Assembly (NCBI RefSeq): GCF_013280495.1
Contig: NZ_JABSSX010000006.1
Span: 1-64,000 of the forward strand
Reading direction: 5' to 3'
Length of the DNA: 64,000 nucleotides
Origin: Brevibacterium permense
GTDB taxonomy: Bacteria; Actinomycetota; Actinomycetes; Actinomycetales; Brevibacteriaceae
Both the position numbers and the translations under genes were made by a program. The first letter of the stretch is position 1; each line of letters starts with the position of its first letter. Shown one piece after another: positions 25,327-34,575 of this stretch. The notes beneath the pieces were generated by a model. That model did no database searches, was not told the DNA's origin, and saw nothing but the letters and a program-made list of their open reading frames with translations.

Positions 25327-26994
25327 TCAGTCCTGTTTTCCGCGTCGTCCCATGAGGTAGATGATGAACCCGACCGCGGCCATGCCGGAAGCAGCCAGAA
25401 CGAAGACGGGCCACGAGCTCACGATCGTGGAGATGATGGATTCGCCGAATGAGGTCGCCGGATTCTGGTTGGCCCGCGGGGACGGCTGATCGCCACCGGT
25501 GATGAGGTCCGTATCGTCTTTGGGCGCAGGTTCGTCGGGGTTGCGAGGCACAGGGTCAGAGTAGTCAGGGGTTTCGGTATCCTCGTCATCCCCGGGCAGC
25601 CATTCATCACCAGTATTGCCGGGAATGGTCTCGCGTTCATCATCGGGGGAGCCGTTGCCGTTCGACGGGTCCGGGGTGGTGCCGTCGGCGTCAGAGGCGC
25701 CGATCGACGAGCCGGAACCTTGCTTGGCCGAATCCTTCTCGTCATCGTCGCCGGATTCCGAGCCGGAGCCGGAGCGGTCGGAATCGCTGCCGTGCGAGCC
25801 GTCCGATCCTGAACCGGAATCGGTGTCAGATTCTCGGCCGTCGGAGTCCTTGTCGCCCGAGGAGTTCGCGCGATCCTTCGACCCGCTGTCGGACGAGCTG
25901 TCACTGTCGGATGTGGAGCTGCGGTCTGCGGACGTGGCGCTGTCGGATGAGGCTCCGTCTTCGTCTCCCGAACTGTTACTCGAGGCTTTGCTGTTCGAGT
26001 TGGAACCGTCGGTATCGCTGGAGGCAGAGCTGTCTGACACACCTTTGGAGTTCTGGGAGCCATCCTGCGAAGCGGTTCGACCGCCCCCGTTCGCACCATC
26101 CTGATCGGTTCCGTTCCTCGAGCCATCCCTTTCGGCTGAGTCGTCGGAGTCGTCCGAGTACTCGTTGCCTTTGGCGGTGATCTTCGTGCCGTTTGCAGTG
26201 AACTTCCAGTGAGGGTCGGAGTCGAAGTGCTCGAATTTCATCGGATTCGAAGAACCGGCTGCCCTGATGACGCCGTCGGGGCCGAACTCGAACTGATCCG
26301 GCACATCGGCCTGGGCAGTCGCCTCGACGACTGACTGTCCGCTGTCATCGGTGTCTGAGTCCTCGCTGCTGTCTGTGCCATCTGCACCAGCCGATTCTGC
26401 CGTGCCTGCGGTGGACGCATCTTGGGCAGGCACCTTCACCATCGACTGCTTCGGGCCATCGAATGGCACTTTCTTCCAACTCTCGGGCAGGCTGCCGGGT
26501 TCACCGTTCGGTGCGGTCACCGAGAGTTGCTTGGTGTTCGAGTCCCATTCTGCGGTGAGGCGTTCCGCGGGTTTACACGGCCCGTCCGCGCCCGGTGTCG
26601 GGTCGTCGTCTCCGGGCGGTGCGCAGGCCTTGTCGTAATCCGGCTCGTCACCATCATCGCCGCTCTTGGAGTCGCCCGTGCCGTCGTCATCGCTCGAGTT
26701 GTCGGAATCGGCGGCCTCTGCATTGGAATCGGCGTCGCTCTCGGTTGCCTTCGGCACCGGTCCGTCGGCTTCGTCACCGTCAGGGGACCCTGCCGTATTG
26801 GCGGTGCCAGCTCCACCGGAGGAATCTGCTCCTGCGGAAGCACCTCCGTTGGCACTCGCACTGGCTTCGGTCGTGGGAGTGGGATTCGGTTGGGCGAATG
26901 CAGGTGTGAACGTCGCCGAGATAGGTAGTGCTGCCAGGGCAAGCGCTGCGCCGATTGCGGCGGCTCTGCGGCTGAACCTGTGTGAGACTGGCAC
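25327..26994 (-). CDS. secreted Ser/Asp-rich membrane-anchored protein
   Basis: This protein of about 555 residues starts with a signal peptide (HRFSRRAAAIGAALALAALP followed by an A-F-A cleavage site). GTG at 26994 was chosen because AAGGA is close upstream; ATG at 27027 would add 11 residues. Two short folded segments (AERLTAEWDSNTKQLSVTAP and MKFEHFDSDPHWKFTANGTK) lie within very long Ser/Asp/Gly-rich tracts like wall-spanning SD regions. The C-terminus is a membrane helix and RRGKQD tail, but I see no LPXTG motif, so it is probably held by the membrane helix. Function is unknown; the next gene upstream is also an exported or membrane protein. Confidence 0.7.
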   Translation of the reverse strand: MPVSHRFSRRAAAIGAALALAALPISATFTPAFAQPNPTPTTEASASANGGASAGADSSGGAGTANTAGSPDGDEADGPVPKATESDADSNAEAADSDNSSDDDGTGDSKSGDDGDEPDYDKACAPPGDDDPTPGADGPCKPAERLTAEWDSNTKQLSVTAPNGEPGSLPESWKKVPFDGPKQSMVKVPAQDASTAGTAESAGADGTDSSEDSDTDDSGQSVVEATAQADVPDQFEFGPDGVIRAAGSSNPMKFEHFDSDPHWKFTANGTKITAKGNEYSDDSDDSAERDGSRNGTDQDGANGGGRTASQDGSQNSKGVSDSSASSDTDGSNSNSKASSNSSGDEDGASSDSATSADRSSTSDSDSSSDSGSKDRANSSGDKDSDGRESDTDSGSGSDGSHGSDSDRSGSGSESGDDDEKDSAKQGSGSSIGASDADGTTPDPSNGNGSPDDERETIPGNTGDEWLPGDDEDTETPDYSDPVPRNPDEPAPKDDTDLITGGDQPSPRANQNPATSFGESIISTIVSSWPVFVLAASGMAAVGFIIYLMGRRGKQD

Positions 26995-27125
26995 TACGTT
27001 CCTTAGCGGTGGGGATTCCGACTTCATTGGGTCAAGGGGACATGACGTTCAGACACATCGGTGCCCATCTTAATGTCTCGACCAGATGTGTTAAAGCCGT
27101 GGGCGTGTTTCGCCGTGGCGCGGAA

Positions 27126-28811
27126 TCAGCGATCCTGCGTCTCTGACTTCTTCGGATATGCGCGTACGGTCGAGTCGTTGCCGAGCACCAAGGCCTCGTT
27201 GCCTTTGTCGACGACCGCCAGCAGATCGGTATCGGTCTTGAATGCCTGTTTGCCGGCAAGCAGGCACGAGGTGCTCGTGTCCATCGTGCAGGGCACGATG
27301 GATCCGCGCGGTTCGGAGAGATGGATATCACGGCTGGAGACGTCCATCAGCAGCAGACCCGTCTCCAGGTCGAAGAGATACGGACCGATATAGGCGCGTT
27401 CTCCCGCCTGCCCGCGCACCCAGGACTTCTCGCCGACGATGTCAGTTGTTGTGGTCACGGTCGAGAGGATCGACCCGTCGTCGAGGGAATGGACGACGAG
27501 CTGGATCCTGTGACCCGAGTTCGTCGAAGCGCCCTGTTCGCCCCACAACGTGATCGCCTTGCCGTGGCCGGCGGAGATCCAGTCGATGATCTTCAATTCG
27601 TCGCCGGGGCTTTCGAGCTTGATGCTGCGTTCGTCGCCGGTCTCGATGTTCTTCGCTGTGACGGGACCGTTCCAGTCCGAACTGATGATCTCATCATCAT
27701 CGATGGCCATCGGCGTCGAACCGGCCTGCGGGGTGGGCACGTCTTCCAAGCCCTTGGCGCCGAAGGTCGAGAGCTTGTTGCCCGCTTTGATGAGCACGCT
27801 CTTGCCTGCCGAGGTGATGCGGGCTTTCTCCGGCAGCTGGTAGGTCGTGGGTTTCGAGTCTCCGTCGAAGAGCGCCTCGGCGGTGTTGCCTGACTGCCAC
27901 AGCAGAGCCGGCCGACCGTCGATGACGGTGTCCACGGCGAAGGTCGGAGACTCGCTGATCTTCGCCTTATAACGCGACTTGCCGGTGTCGGCGTCGAGGA
28001 CTTCGAGGCGGTTGTCGTCGACGAGGAGCACGCCGCGATCGGAGGCCGTCACCGAGGCGCGCTTGGGCACCTCGGCTTCCCACGTGGGTGAATTGTCGTA
28101 GCTGGGCACGACGTCCTGAGTGCTGTCGACGGAGAGCTCGGAAGCGGGGTTGACCTGCTGCTCCGAACCGATCGTCTGCGGGGTATCGGGGGAGTCGACG
28201 GGGACGATGTTGGGAACGACGAAAGCGCCGATCATGAGGATCGCCAGGCCGATGAGCACGAGTCCTGGGATGGTGATCTTCTTCAGTCGCTGCGGACGGC
28301 TGCGTGCCGAGCGTTTGCGCACCGGTGTCTTCTTCACCGTCGGCGTGGCCGGTGCGGCCGGTCCGGAGAACGGAGTGCCCATCGGGTAGCTGTCGCCGTT
28401 CGTCCCTGATGAGTCGTCGTAGGCTGCGAAGCCGTTCTCCCCGCTGGCGGACTGGCCGCGTGTGCTCTGGCCGTTCGTGTTCTCGCCGCCTGTGTTCTGG
28501 TCGGCGTCGTCCGGTCGTCCGGCCGTCTCAGCCGAACCATGCGTGGACGAAGCGGTCGACGATTCGTCCGCGACCTCCTCGGCGCCGGTGTCGTATTTGG
28601 GAACAGTGCCGACTCGGCCATTCTCATCGATGCCGATCTCGGTCGTCTTCGTACCGTCGTCGATCGTCACGGTCAGGGCAGTCGCGGTCTCCTTGGCGTA
28701 GTCGCCGAGGTAGCTGATGGCCTGTCCGGTGTCCGAATAGCGACTCGTCGCCCCGTTGAGGGTGGTGTAGGTGAACCCGTCATCGGAGACGGAGATCAAC
28801 GCACGAGGCAT
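27126..28811 (-). CDS. membrane-anchored PQQ-like beta-propeller protein
   Basis: This 561-residue protein has a cytoplasmic N-terminal domain of about 60 residues (ISVSDDGFTYTTLNGATSRY), a Gly/Asn/Ser-rich linker, a basic stretch (RKRSARSRPQRLKKI), one membrane helix (PGLVLIGLAILMIGAFVVPN) and an extracellular domain of about 330 residues with repeated propeller-blade motifs (GVLLVDDNRLEVLDADTGKS, YIGPYLFDLETGLLLMD). This is an inside-to-outside sensor or assembly-type layout. ATG at 28811 follows AGGAACC. The Ser/Asp-rich gene lies 131 bases downstream on the same strand. Specific function is unknown. Confidence 0.65.
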   Translation of the reverse strand: MPRALISVSDDGFTYTTLNGATSRYSDTGQAISYLGDYAKETATALTVTIDDGTKTTEIGIDENGRVGTVPKYDTGAEEVADESSTASSTHGSAETAGRPDDADQNTGGENTNGQSTRGQSASGENGFAAYDDSSGTNGDSYPMGTPFSGPAAPATPTVKKTPVRKRSARSRPQRLKKITIPGLVLIGLAILMIGAFVVPNIVPVDSPDTPQTIGSEQQVNPASELSVDSTQDVVPSYDNSPTWEAEVPKRASVTASDRGVLLVDDNRLEVLDADTGKSRYKAKISESPTFAVDTVIDGRPALLWQSGNTAEALFDGDSKPTTYQLPEKARITSAGKSVLIKAGNKLSTFGAKGLEDVPTPQAGSTPMAIDDDEIISSDWNGPVTAKNIETGDERSIKLESPGDELKIIDWISAGHGKAITLWGEQGASTNSGHRIQLVVHSLDDGSILSTVTTTTDIVGEKSWVRGQAGERAYIGPYLFDLETGLLLMDVSSRDIHLSEPRGSIVPCTMDTSTSCLLAGKQAFKTDTDLLAVVDKGNEALVLGNDSTVRAYPKKSETQDR

Positions 28812-28970
28812 GTACAGGGTTCCTTGACAGCTATCGAGGGCAGGGCCGAATCAATACTAATGAATGTCGAGGGTCGCTCCTACCAGTTTTCCGAAACCGT
28901 TACAGATCGCTACTGAATCGTTGTATGTAATGAGATCTGCGTCTCATCGGGCTCGAGCGGCGGTTCTGGT

Positions 28971-29000
28971 TTGCCCGGGTCAGGCGGGTGCGGTTAAGAT
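28971..29000 (+). promoter_or_regulatory. promoter of tRNA-His
   Basis: TTGCCC (28971-28976) and TAAGAT (28995-29000) are separated by 18 bases and lie about 38 bases before the tRNA. This is a plausible sigma-70-type promoter. Confidence 0.6.
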
Positions 29001-29037
29001 GTATCTTGCTGTCTGCGCCTGAAGGTGCAGCGCATGT

Positions 29038-29111
29038 GGTGGGTATAGCTCAGCTGGTAGAGCGCCGCGTTGTGGTCGCGGATGTCGCGGGTTCAAGTCC
29101 CGTTACTCACC
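29038..29111 (+). tRNA. tRNA-His(GUG)
   Basis: The sequence has the GTGGGTA/TACTCAC acceptor stem, D-arm AGCTCAGCTGGTAGAGC, a seven-base anticodon loop with GTG, and T-arm GGTTCAAGTCC. The encoded G at 29038 opposite C at 29111 matches the extra G-1 that marks tRNA-His. CCA is not encoded. Confidence 0.95.
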
Positions 29112-29122
29112 CCGATCGGGGA

Positions 29123-29154
29123 GCCCCGTGATCTGTGCAGACGGATCGCGGGGC
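29123..29154 (+). terminator. Rho-independent terminator after tRNA-His
   Basis: GCCCCGTGATC (29123-29133) pairs with GATCGCGGGGC (29144-29154) with one G-T pair, followed by TTCTCT. It lies 12 bases past the tRNA. Confidence 0.75.
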
Positions 29155-29259
29155 TTCTCTCATGTTCGCTGTGTGCCCACGTTTTGCCCACACCCGCCCG
29201 ACCCCGATCGCCGACAATCGTCGTCGATCCGCCCTCTTTCGATCGTCGATAATGGGGCC

Positions 29260-30105
29260 ATGACCATCGACTGCTCCCTGACGGTCGTCGGCAGCATCAA
29301 CGCCGATATCACCGCTACCACTTCCCGACTTCCCGCCGCCGGAGAAACCGTGGGAGGAGGCAGATTGTCCCGTTCTCCCGGCGGAAAGGGGGCGAACCAG
29401 GCCGCCGCTGCCGCCCGCCTCGGTGCGCGGACCCGCATGATCGGTGCGGTTGGCCCAGACTCCGACGGCAAGGCAATGCTCGAGGCACTCCGCGGCGCCG
29501 GGGTCGATACCGATGACATCGCCGAGGCGACTGCCGAGACCGGGACCGCGCTCATCATGGTCGACGCCCACGGTGAGAATCAGATCGCCGTCTGCGAAGG
29601 AGCGAATGCCGAGGTCAGCCTCGACGGTATCGAATTCCGGGCCGACGAGGCCGTGCTCACCCAGCTCGAGGTCTCCCTCGATCTCATCGTCGAGCTCGCG
29701 AACCATGTGCCCGGTTTCTTCGCCGTCAATGCGGCTCCCGCTCTTCAGCTGCCCGCCGAGGTAGTCGACCGTGCCGACCTCATCATCGTCAACGAATACG
29801 AGTACTCCCAGCTGCCGCAGCTGCAGACCGCGAAGCTCGTGGCCGTCACCTACGGGGCGAAGGGTTCGGCACTGCTGCAGGGAGGTGAGCAGATCGCCTT
29901 CGCCGAGGCGGTCCCCGCGCATCCCGTGAGCACCGTCGGCGCCGGAGACGCCTACTGCGCGGCACTCACCACCGGCCTGACCAGCGGACTCGAGCCGGAA
30001 CGCGCACTGCAGGCGGCCAACGCCGTCGGCGCGGCGGCCGTGGAAGTCGCCTCGGCACAACCGGAATTCGATCGGTTTGAGACCTATCTGTCGGGCCTCG
30101 ACTGA
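29260..30105 (+). CDS. PfkB-family carbohydrate kinase (ribokinase-like)
   Basis: This 281-residue kinase shows the ribokinase-type N-terminus VVGSINADITATTSRLPAAG, then GGRLSRSPGGKGANQAAAAA (PfkB signature 1, GGKGAN), a NEYEYSQL segment, and the C-terminal STVGAGDAYCAALTTGL with the anion hole and catalytic Asp (GAGDAY). ATG at 29260 gives the family length; the open frame upstream runs through the tRNA terminator. The DapA-like aldolase gene follows on the same strand 108 bases later. A sugar or sugar-acid substrate is likely; ribose is possible, but no ribose transporter is nearby. Confidence 0.82.
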   Translation: MTIDCSLTVVGSINADITATTSRLPAAGETVGGGRLSRSPGGKGANQAAAAARLGARTRMIGAVGPDSDGKAMLEALRGAGVDTDDIAEATAETGTALIMVDAHGENQIAVCEGANAEVSLDGIEFRADEAVLTQLEVSLDLIVELANHVPGFFAVNAAPALQLPAEVVDRADLIIVNEYEYSQLPQLQTAKLVAVTYGAKGSALLQGGEQIAFAEAVPAHPVSTVGAGDAYCAALTTGLTSGLEPERALQAANAVGAAAVEVASAQPEFDRFETYLSGLD

Positions 30106-30213
30106 CCTGGCAGACTGAACGCAAGCGGGCCCGTCCGCTGCTGCCACACGAGTCTCGTTGCCGCCGCCGGCGGTTGGCGCCATCGGTGGCCCACGTCCAC
30201 CCGAGGAGGATCA

Positions 30214-31131
30214 TTGACGAACACCCCCGACCCGTCTCTGTTCACTGGGCTGAGTGCCTTTCCGCTGACCCCGCTGAAAGATGATTCCCTCGACGAGGAT
30301 GCCTTCGTCGGGCTCATCGAACGTCTCGTCCGCGCCGGAGTCGACTCGATCACGGCGCTCGGATCGACCGGTTCGTACGCTTATCTCGACACCGACGAAC
30401 GCGCCCGGGTGGCGCAGCTGAGCGTCGAATCCGCCCTGGACATCCCCGTCTTCATCGGAGTCGGTGCGCTGCGGACGAGAGACGTTCTGGACAATGTGGC
30501 CTCCGCCGAAGCTGCCGGAGCGCAGGGACTGCTGCTGGCACCGGTGAGCTATCAGCCGCTGACCGATGATGAGGTGTTCGAGCTCTTCCGCAGCGTCACC
30601 GTGTCCACCGATCTGCCCGTCGTCGTCTACGACAATCCGGGCACCACGCACTTCAGGTTCACCACCGAGCTCTACTCGCGCCTGGCCGGGCTCGACGGTG
30701 TGGCCTCGATCAAGATCCCCGGAGCACCTGCCTCGCCCGCCGGATGGGACGAGCGCATCGGCGAGATCCGTGCGGCCATCGGCAGCGAGGTGACGATCGG
30801 CATCTCCGGCGATGCCCATGGTGCCGAGGGCCTCATCGCCGGCTGTGATGCTTGGTACACGGCAGTCGGCGGCACCCTCCCCGAGCCGATGCTCGAGATC
30901 ACGCGGGCCGCGGAACTCGGCAATGAGCAGCTCGCCCGCGAACTCTCGGCCGAGCTGCAGCCGCTGTGGGATCTGTTCACCGAATTCGGCGGAAGCCTGC
31001 GCGTGACCGCCGCCATCGCCGAACATCTCGGGCTCGTGGGTGCAGACACCTTGCCTCTGCCGGTGCGTGACCTCGATGCGGCAGCGAAGCGCAAGGTCGC
31101 CGAGGTGGCCGACAACCTCGATCTCGGCTGA
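30214..31131 (+). CDS. dihydrodipicolinate synthase/N-acetylneuraminate lyase family aldolase
   Basis: This 305-residue TIM-barrel protein reads FPLTPLKDDSLDEDAFVGLI, ITALGSTGSYAYLDTDERAR (the GSTG-type oxoacid-binding loop), PVVVYDNPGTTHFRF (catalytic Tyr in the YDNP motif) and VASIKIPG (Schiff-base Lys). These are the class I lyase features of the DapA/NanA family. The start is TTG at 30214 with a strong GAGGAGG site. With no lysine genes around and a sugar kinase upstream, a role in sugar-acid or aldol catabolism is more likely than lysine synthesis. Confidence 0.82.
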   Translation: MTNTPDPSLFTGLSAFPLTPLKDDSLDEDAFVGLIERLVRAGVDSITALGSTGSYAYLDTDERARVAQLSVESALDIPVFIGVGALRTRDVLDNVASAEAAGAQGLLLAPVSYQPLTDDEVFELFRSVTVSTDLPVVVYDNPGTTHFRFTTELYSRLAGLDGVASIKIPGAPASPAGWDERIGEIRAAIGSEVTIGISGDAHGAEGLIAGCDAWYTAVGGTLPEPMLEITRAAELGNEQLARELSAELQPLWDLFTEFGGSLRVTAAIAEHLGLVGADTLPLPVRDLDAAAKRKVAEVADNLDLG

Positions 31132-31184
31132 GTTTTCCCTGGCGACGTCACCGACCGTTCGCCTCAACGCCGAGTGCGCACTGT

Positions 31185-31202
31185 ATAACGTGAGCGGTCG
31201 AC
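31185..31202 (+). repeat. intergenic repeat unit, upstream copy
   Basis: ATAACGTGAGCGGTCGAC is identical to 33577-33594. The two copies flank the LPXTG choice-of-anchor gene. The copy here lies just after the aldolase gene and has no perfect inverted partner nearby. Confidence 0.6.
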
Positions 31203-31336
31203 ATTCACTGAAGCAGCCGCTGAGTGTGTTCACCATCCGTCCATCTGCGGTTCGGAACCGGTCCATTCCGGGTGCCTATGAATAGGTGTTTGCGGGTTCA
31301 GTCGGCCCGCGACACCCAATCGATCCCGGAGAACCG

Positions 31337-33541
31337 ATGACGATCCCACTGTCCGCGAAGACGCTCACGGCCTCGACGGCCGCCCTCCTGTTGGCCACCG
31401 GTTTCACCGTCGGCGGCACGGTGCCGAGCACGAGCCCCGCTCACGCCGCGGAAGTGGACGATCCCATCAGTTCCTCGGCCTCGGACGCACAGATCGAGAT
31501 GGGCTTCCTCGGCTCCCACGAGACCGGACAGTTCGACGAATCCGCCGCCGAGATCACCGCCGTCCACGGCGATACCGTGTTCACCGTCAACGCGCAGGCG
31601 GCCACAGTCGACGTCATCGACGCCTCAGACCCGACAAACCCGCAGAAGGTCTCCGAGATCACCGGCACCGGGGTCGCGAACTCGATCTCCATCCGTGAGG
31701 ACGGCCTCGGCGTCATCGCCCTCGAGGACGAGGACAAGACGCAGCCGGGAACCGCGATGTTCTTCGACGCGAACGACCCCGAGGCGGACATCCTCGGCGA
31801 GGTTCCCGTCGGGTCCCTGCCCGACATGGTCACCGTCACCCCAGACGGCGCCCACGCCCTGGTCGCGAACGAGGGCGAACCGGCCGATGATTTCTCGACC
31901 GATCCCGAAGGGTCGGTGTCCGTCATCGACCTTCCCGCCGAGGTGGCCGCGCCGTCGGACTCGGACGTGCACACTGCGGACTTCCACGAGTTCGAGGATG
32001 GCGGAGCGAAGACCCTGCCCGAGGATGTGCGGATCTTCGGGCCCACACCCGAAAAGGACCTGCCGATCTCGCGCAATCTCGAACCCGAGTACATCACTGT
32101 CGCTGGGGACAAGGCCTACGCGACCCTGCAGGAGGCGAACGCGATCGCGGTCGTCGACATCGCCTCGGCGTCTGTCGAGGAGATCCTCCCGTTGGGTCTC
32201 AAAGATCATGGCCAGGCCGGCAACGGACTCGATGCGTCGGACCGGGATCCCGAGGATGCTCCGACCGTGAACATCACGGAATACGAGGGGCTCAAGGGTG
32301 CTTATATGCCCGATACGATCTCGACGTTCACCTCCGGCGGCACCGATTACCTCGTGACCGCGAACGAAGGCGACTCCCGTGAGTGGGGCGACTTCGTCGA
32401 TGCGGCCCGGGTCAAGGACCTCGGCGAGGACGGCCTCGCACCGGTGTGCGAGACCTCGCCGCTGGCTGACAAACTCGGCGACGCGGACCTCGGACGGCTG
32501 AACATCATCACCGACCTGGGTCTGAACGACGCCGGCGACTGCTATGGGGAGCTCGTGGCTTTCGGCGCCCGCTCATTCTCCGTGTGGACCACCGACGGGA
32601 AGCTCGTCGCCGATTCCGGGGACGAGTTCGAGAAGCTGACCGCCGAGGCGGTGCCCGAGTTCTTCAACTCCAACCATTCCGAGTCGAACCTCGAAGGACG
32701 CAGCGACGACAAGGGCCCAGAGCCCGAGGCGCTGACCATCGGCGAGGTGGGGGAGACGACCTACGCGTTCGTCGGCTTCGAACGCATCGGCGGAATCGCC
32801 GCCTTCGACCTCAGCGACCCGAGCGCCCCGAAGTTCGCGACCTACTTCAACAATCGGGACTTCTCGGTCTCCGTCGAGGACGAGATCGAGGATGCCGCGG
32901 ATCCTGCTGCGCTGCTCTCGAGCGCCGGAGACCTCGGGCCTGAGGGCATCACCTTCCTCGGCGCCGATGAGTCGCCGACGGGTGAGGCTGCGCTCGTCGT
33001 CGGCAATGAGGTCTCGGGAACGACGAGCCTCTACTCGGTGGCCGATCTCGCAAACGGTGGAGACGACGGCGACGATGAGAATGCCGGTGCCGATGGTGCG
33101 GGTGACGATGAGAACGCCGGCACTGATCATGACGCCGGCGCCGACGACAGCTCGAACGAGGATGCTCAGGCCGACGCAGCCGGCAGCGAGTCCGACTCCG
33201 AGGCCGGTGCGAACGACAACGCTCGGACCGACGCGGGCAGCGAATCAGATTCCGGCAACAGTGCGGACTCGGCCGCTGGCGGTGCGGCCGCTGACGGGGC
33301 GGAGTCGGACAGCGATTCGGGAACCGGCGCCAGAAGCAACTCGGCAGCCGGCTCGACCGCCAGCACTGACACTGCCTCCAACGCTGGCTCGAGTGCAGAC
33401 GGTTCCGAAGCTTCCAGCGACGGTGACCCGCTGCCGCGCACCGGTGCCGACCTCGGTCAGTACCTCATCCTCGGCGGCATCGCTGTCGGCCTCATCGCCA
33501 TCGGCACAGCGGCCTTCTTCCTCACCCGCCGCCGCAACTGA
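31337..33541 (+). CDS. LPXTG-anchored choice-of-anchor I family surface protein
   Basis: This 734-residue secreted protein has a signal peptide (residues 1-36, ending SPAHAAE) and a beta-propeller-like domain of about 530 residues of the choice-of-anchor I/alkaline phosphatase-like type (EITAVHGDTVFTVNAQAATV, LPDMVTVTPDGAHALVANEG, YLVTANEGDSREWGDFVDA, GPEPEALTIGEV). An Asp/Ala/Gly/Ser-rich spacer of about 130 residues follows, then the sortase signal LPRTG, a membrane helix and RRRN. ATG at 31337 follows CGGAG. Enzymatic activity is uncertain; phosphatase or phytase-like roles have been suggested for relatives. No sortase gene is in this window. Confidence 0.85.
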   Translation: MTIPLSAKTLTASTAALLLATGFTVGGTVPSTSPAHAAEVDDPISSSASDAQIEMGFLGSHETGQFDESAAEITAVHGDTVFTVNAQAATVDVIDASDPTNPQKVSEITGTGVANSISIREDGLGVIALEDEDKTQPGTAMFFDANDPEADILGEVPVGSLPDMVTVTPDGAHALVANEGEPADDFSTDPEGSVSVIDLPAEVAAPSDSDVHTADFHEFEDGGAKTLPEDVRIFGPTPEKDLPISRNLEPEYITVAGDKAYATLQEANAIAVVDIASASVEEILPLGLKDHGQAGNGLDASDRDPEDAPTVNITEYEGLKGAYMPDTISTFTSGGTDYLVTANEGDSREWGDFVDAARVKDLGEDGLAPVCETSPLADKLGDADLGRLNIITDLGLNDAGDCYGELVAFGARSFSVWTTDGKLVADSGDEFEKLTAEAVPEFFNSNHSESNLEGRSDDKGPEPEALTIGEVGETTYAFVGFERIGGIAAFDLSDPSAPKFATYFNNRDFSVSVEDEIEDAADPAALLSSAGDLGPEGITFLGADESPTGEAALVVGNEVSGTTSLYSVADLANGGDDGDDENAGADGAGDDENAGTDHDAGADDSSNEDAQADAAGSESDSEAGANDNARTDAGSESDSGNSADSAAGGAAADGAESDSDSGTGARSNSAAGSTASTDTASNAGSSADGSEASSDGDPLPRTGADLGQYLILGGIAVGLIAIGTAAFFLTRRRN

Positions 33542-33560
33542 ACTCCAGTCGCACAAGACC

Positions 33561-33662
33561 GTCGACCGCTCGCCCCATAACGTGAGCGGTCGACTGCAAC
33601 TCGAGCGGTCAGCGGCGGCGCAGACGCTGACGCGAGCGGTCGACGGCAACTCGAGCGGTCGC
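33561..33662. repeat. cluster of GAGCGGTCGAC-type intergenic repeats
   Basis: GTCGACCGCTC (33561-33571) and GAGCGGTCGAC (33584-33594) form a perfect 11-bp inverted repeat that could terminate the LPXTG gene. Two further direct copies of a related unit of about 28 bases follow (GAGCGGTCGAC, then GCAACTCGAGCGGTC). Part of the cluster matches 31185-31202. It fills the gap between two convergent genes. Confidence 0.65.
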
Positions 33663-33680
33663 TGTGACCAGGCAGGGAAA

Positions 33681-34496
33681 TCAGTCGATCTGGCCGATGG
33701 GCTCGCGCTTCTCAGCCTGGAATTGGTCCTCGGCGCGGCCGCGTGCCCAGTAGGCTGAGATCGACAGGGACTCCCGCGGCACTTCACGGTCCTTGAGGAT
33801 CTTGCGGATCGCCTTGATCGTCTCGCGCTCGCCGTGAGCGAAGACCTGCGGAGTGCCCGCGCGCCACTCGAGCCCCTCAACAGCGGCAATGAGCTCGTCG
33901 TGCGAGTCCACCCATCTCACCTCGACGCCTTCCGGCGTCTCGGGCAGAACGCGATCGGCGTCGTCGGCGACATAGGCCAGGACGACCCCGTTGGCTTCGG
34001 TGGGCATGGCCTCGATGGCCGAACTCACCGCGGGTATCGCGGAATGGTCGGCGATGAGCAGGTGCCAGTCGACGTCGGCGGGGGCGTATTTTCCGCCCGC
34101 GCCGGAGAGGACCAGTGTGTCTCCCGGTTTCGCGTTCCTCGCCCAGGGACCGGCGATGCCGTCATCGTCGTGGGTGACGAAGTCGATGCTCAGCCACTTC
34201 TCGTCCAGGTCGATCTCGCGCACCGTGTAGGTGCGGCGACTCGGCAGCTTCTCGGGGGACTGCTCGCGCAGCGTCGTCAGATCGTAGGGTGGGACGAGCT
34301 CATGTGCCGGATCGGCGAAGAGGAGCTTGACGTACTTGTCGGTCGCATCGTTCGAATCGATGTTGTCGAAGGTGTCCCCGCCGAGGCGGATCCGCACCAG
34401 GTGCGGGCTGACTTCGGTCGTCTCGAGGACGGTGAGAACAGCCTGCCGGCGGACGGGTCGTGCGGTGCGTTCGGGGGAGTTGGGTGCGGTCTTCAC
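33681..34496 (-). CDS. siderophore-interacting FAD-binding protein (ferric-siderophore reductase)
   Basis: This 271-residue flavoprotein of the SIP family reads VRIRLGGDTFDNIDSNDATD, KLPSRRTYTVREIDLDEKWL (the RxYTxR-type FAD-binding motif), FVTHDDDGIAGPWARNAKPG and the C-terminal VFAHGERETIKAIRKILKDR plus SISAYWARGRAEDQFQ. These are hallmark segments of ferric-siderophore reductases that release iron in the cytoplasm. The start is GTG at 34496. A DtxR/IdeR-like box lies about 80 bases upstream, so it is probably iron-repressed. Confidence 0.88.
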   Translation of the reverse strand: MKTAPNSPERTARPVRRQAVLTVLETTEVSPHLVRIRLGGDTFDNIDSNDATDKYVKLLFADPAHELVPPYDLTTLREQSPEKLPSRRTYTVREIDLDEKWLSIDFVTHDDDGIAGPWARNAKPGDTLVLSGAGGKYAPADVDWHLLIADHSAIPAVSSAIEAMPTEANGVVLAYVADDADRVLPETPEGVEVRWVDSHDELIAAVEGLEWRAGTPQVFAHGERETIKAIRKILKDREVPRESLSISAYWARGRAEDQFQAEKREPIGQID

Positions 34497-34575
34497 AGGC
34501 GGCCTTTCTCAAACGGGGTGCCCCTGGAAGCTCACGGTCGACTCCTGAGTGCGGAGCCGTCTCGGCGCAGGGGTT

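Noticed and set aside
25616..26104. plus-strand Ser/Glu/Pro-rich frame
   Set aside because: It is the antisense of the Ser/Asp-rich repeat tract, where codon composition keeps several frames open.
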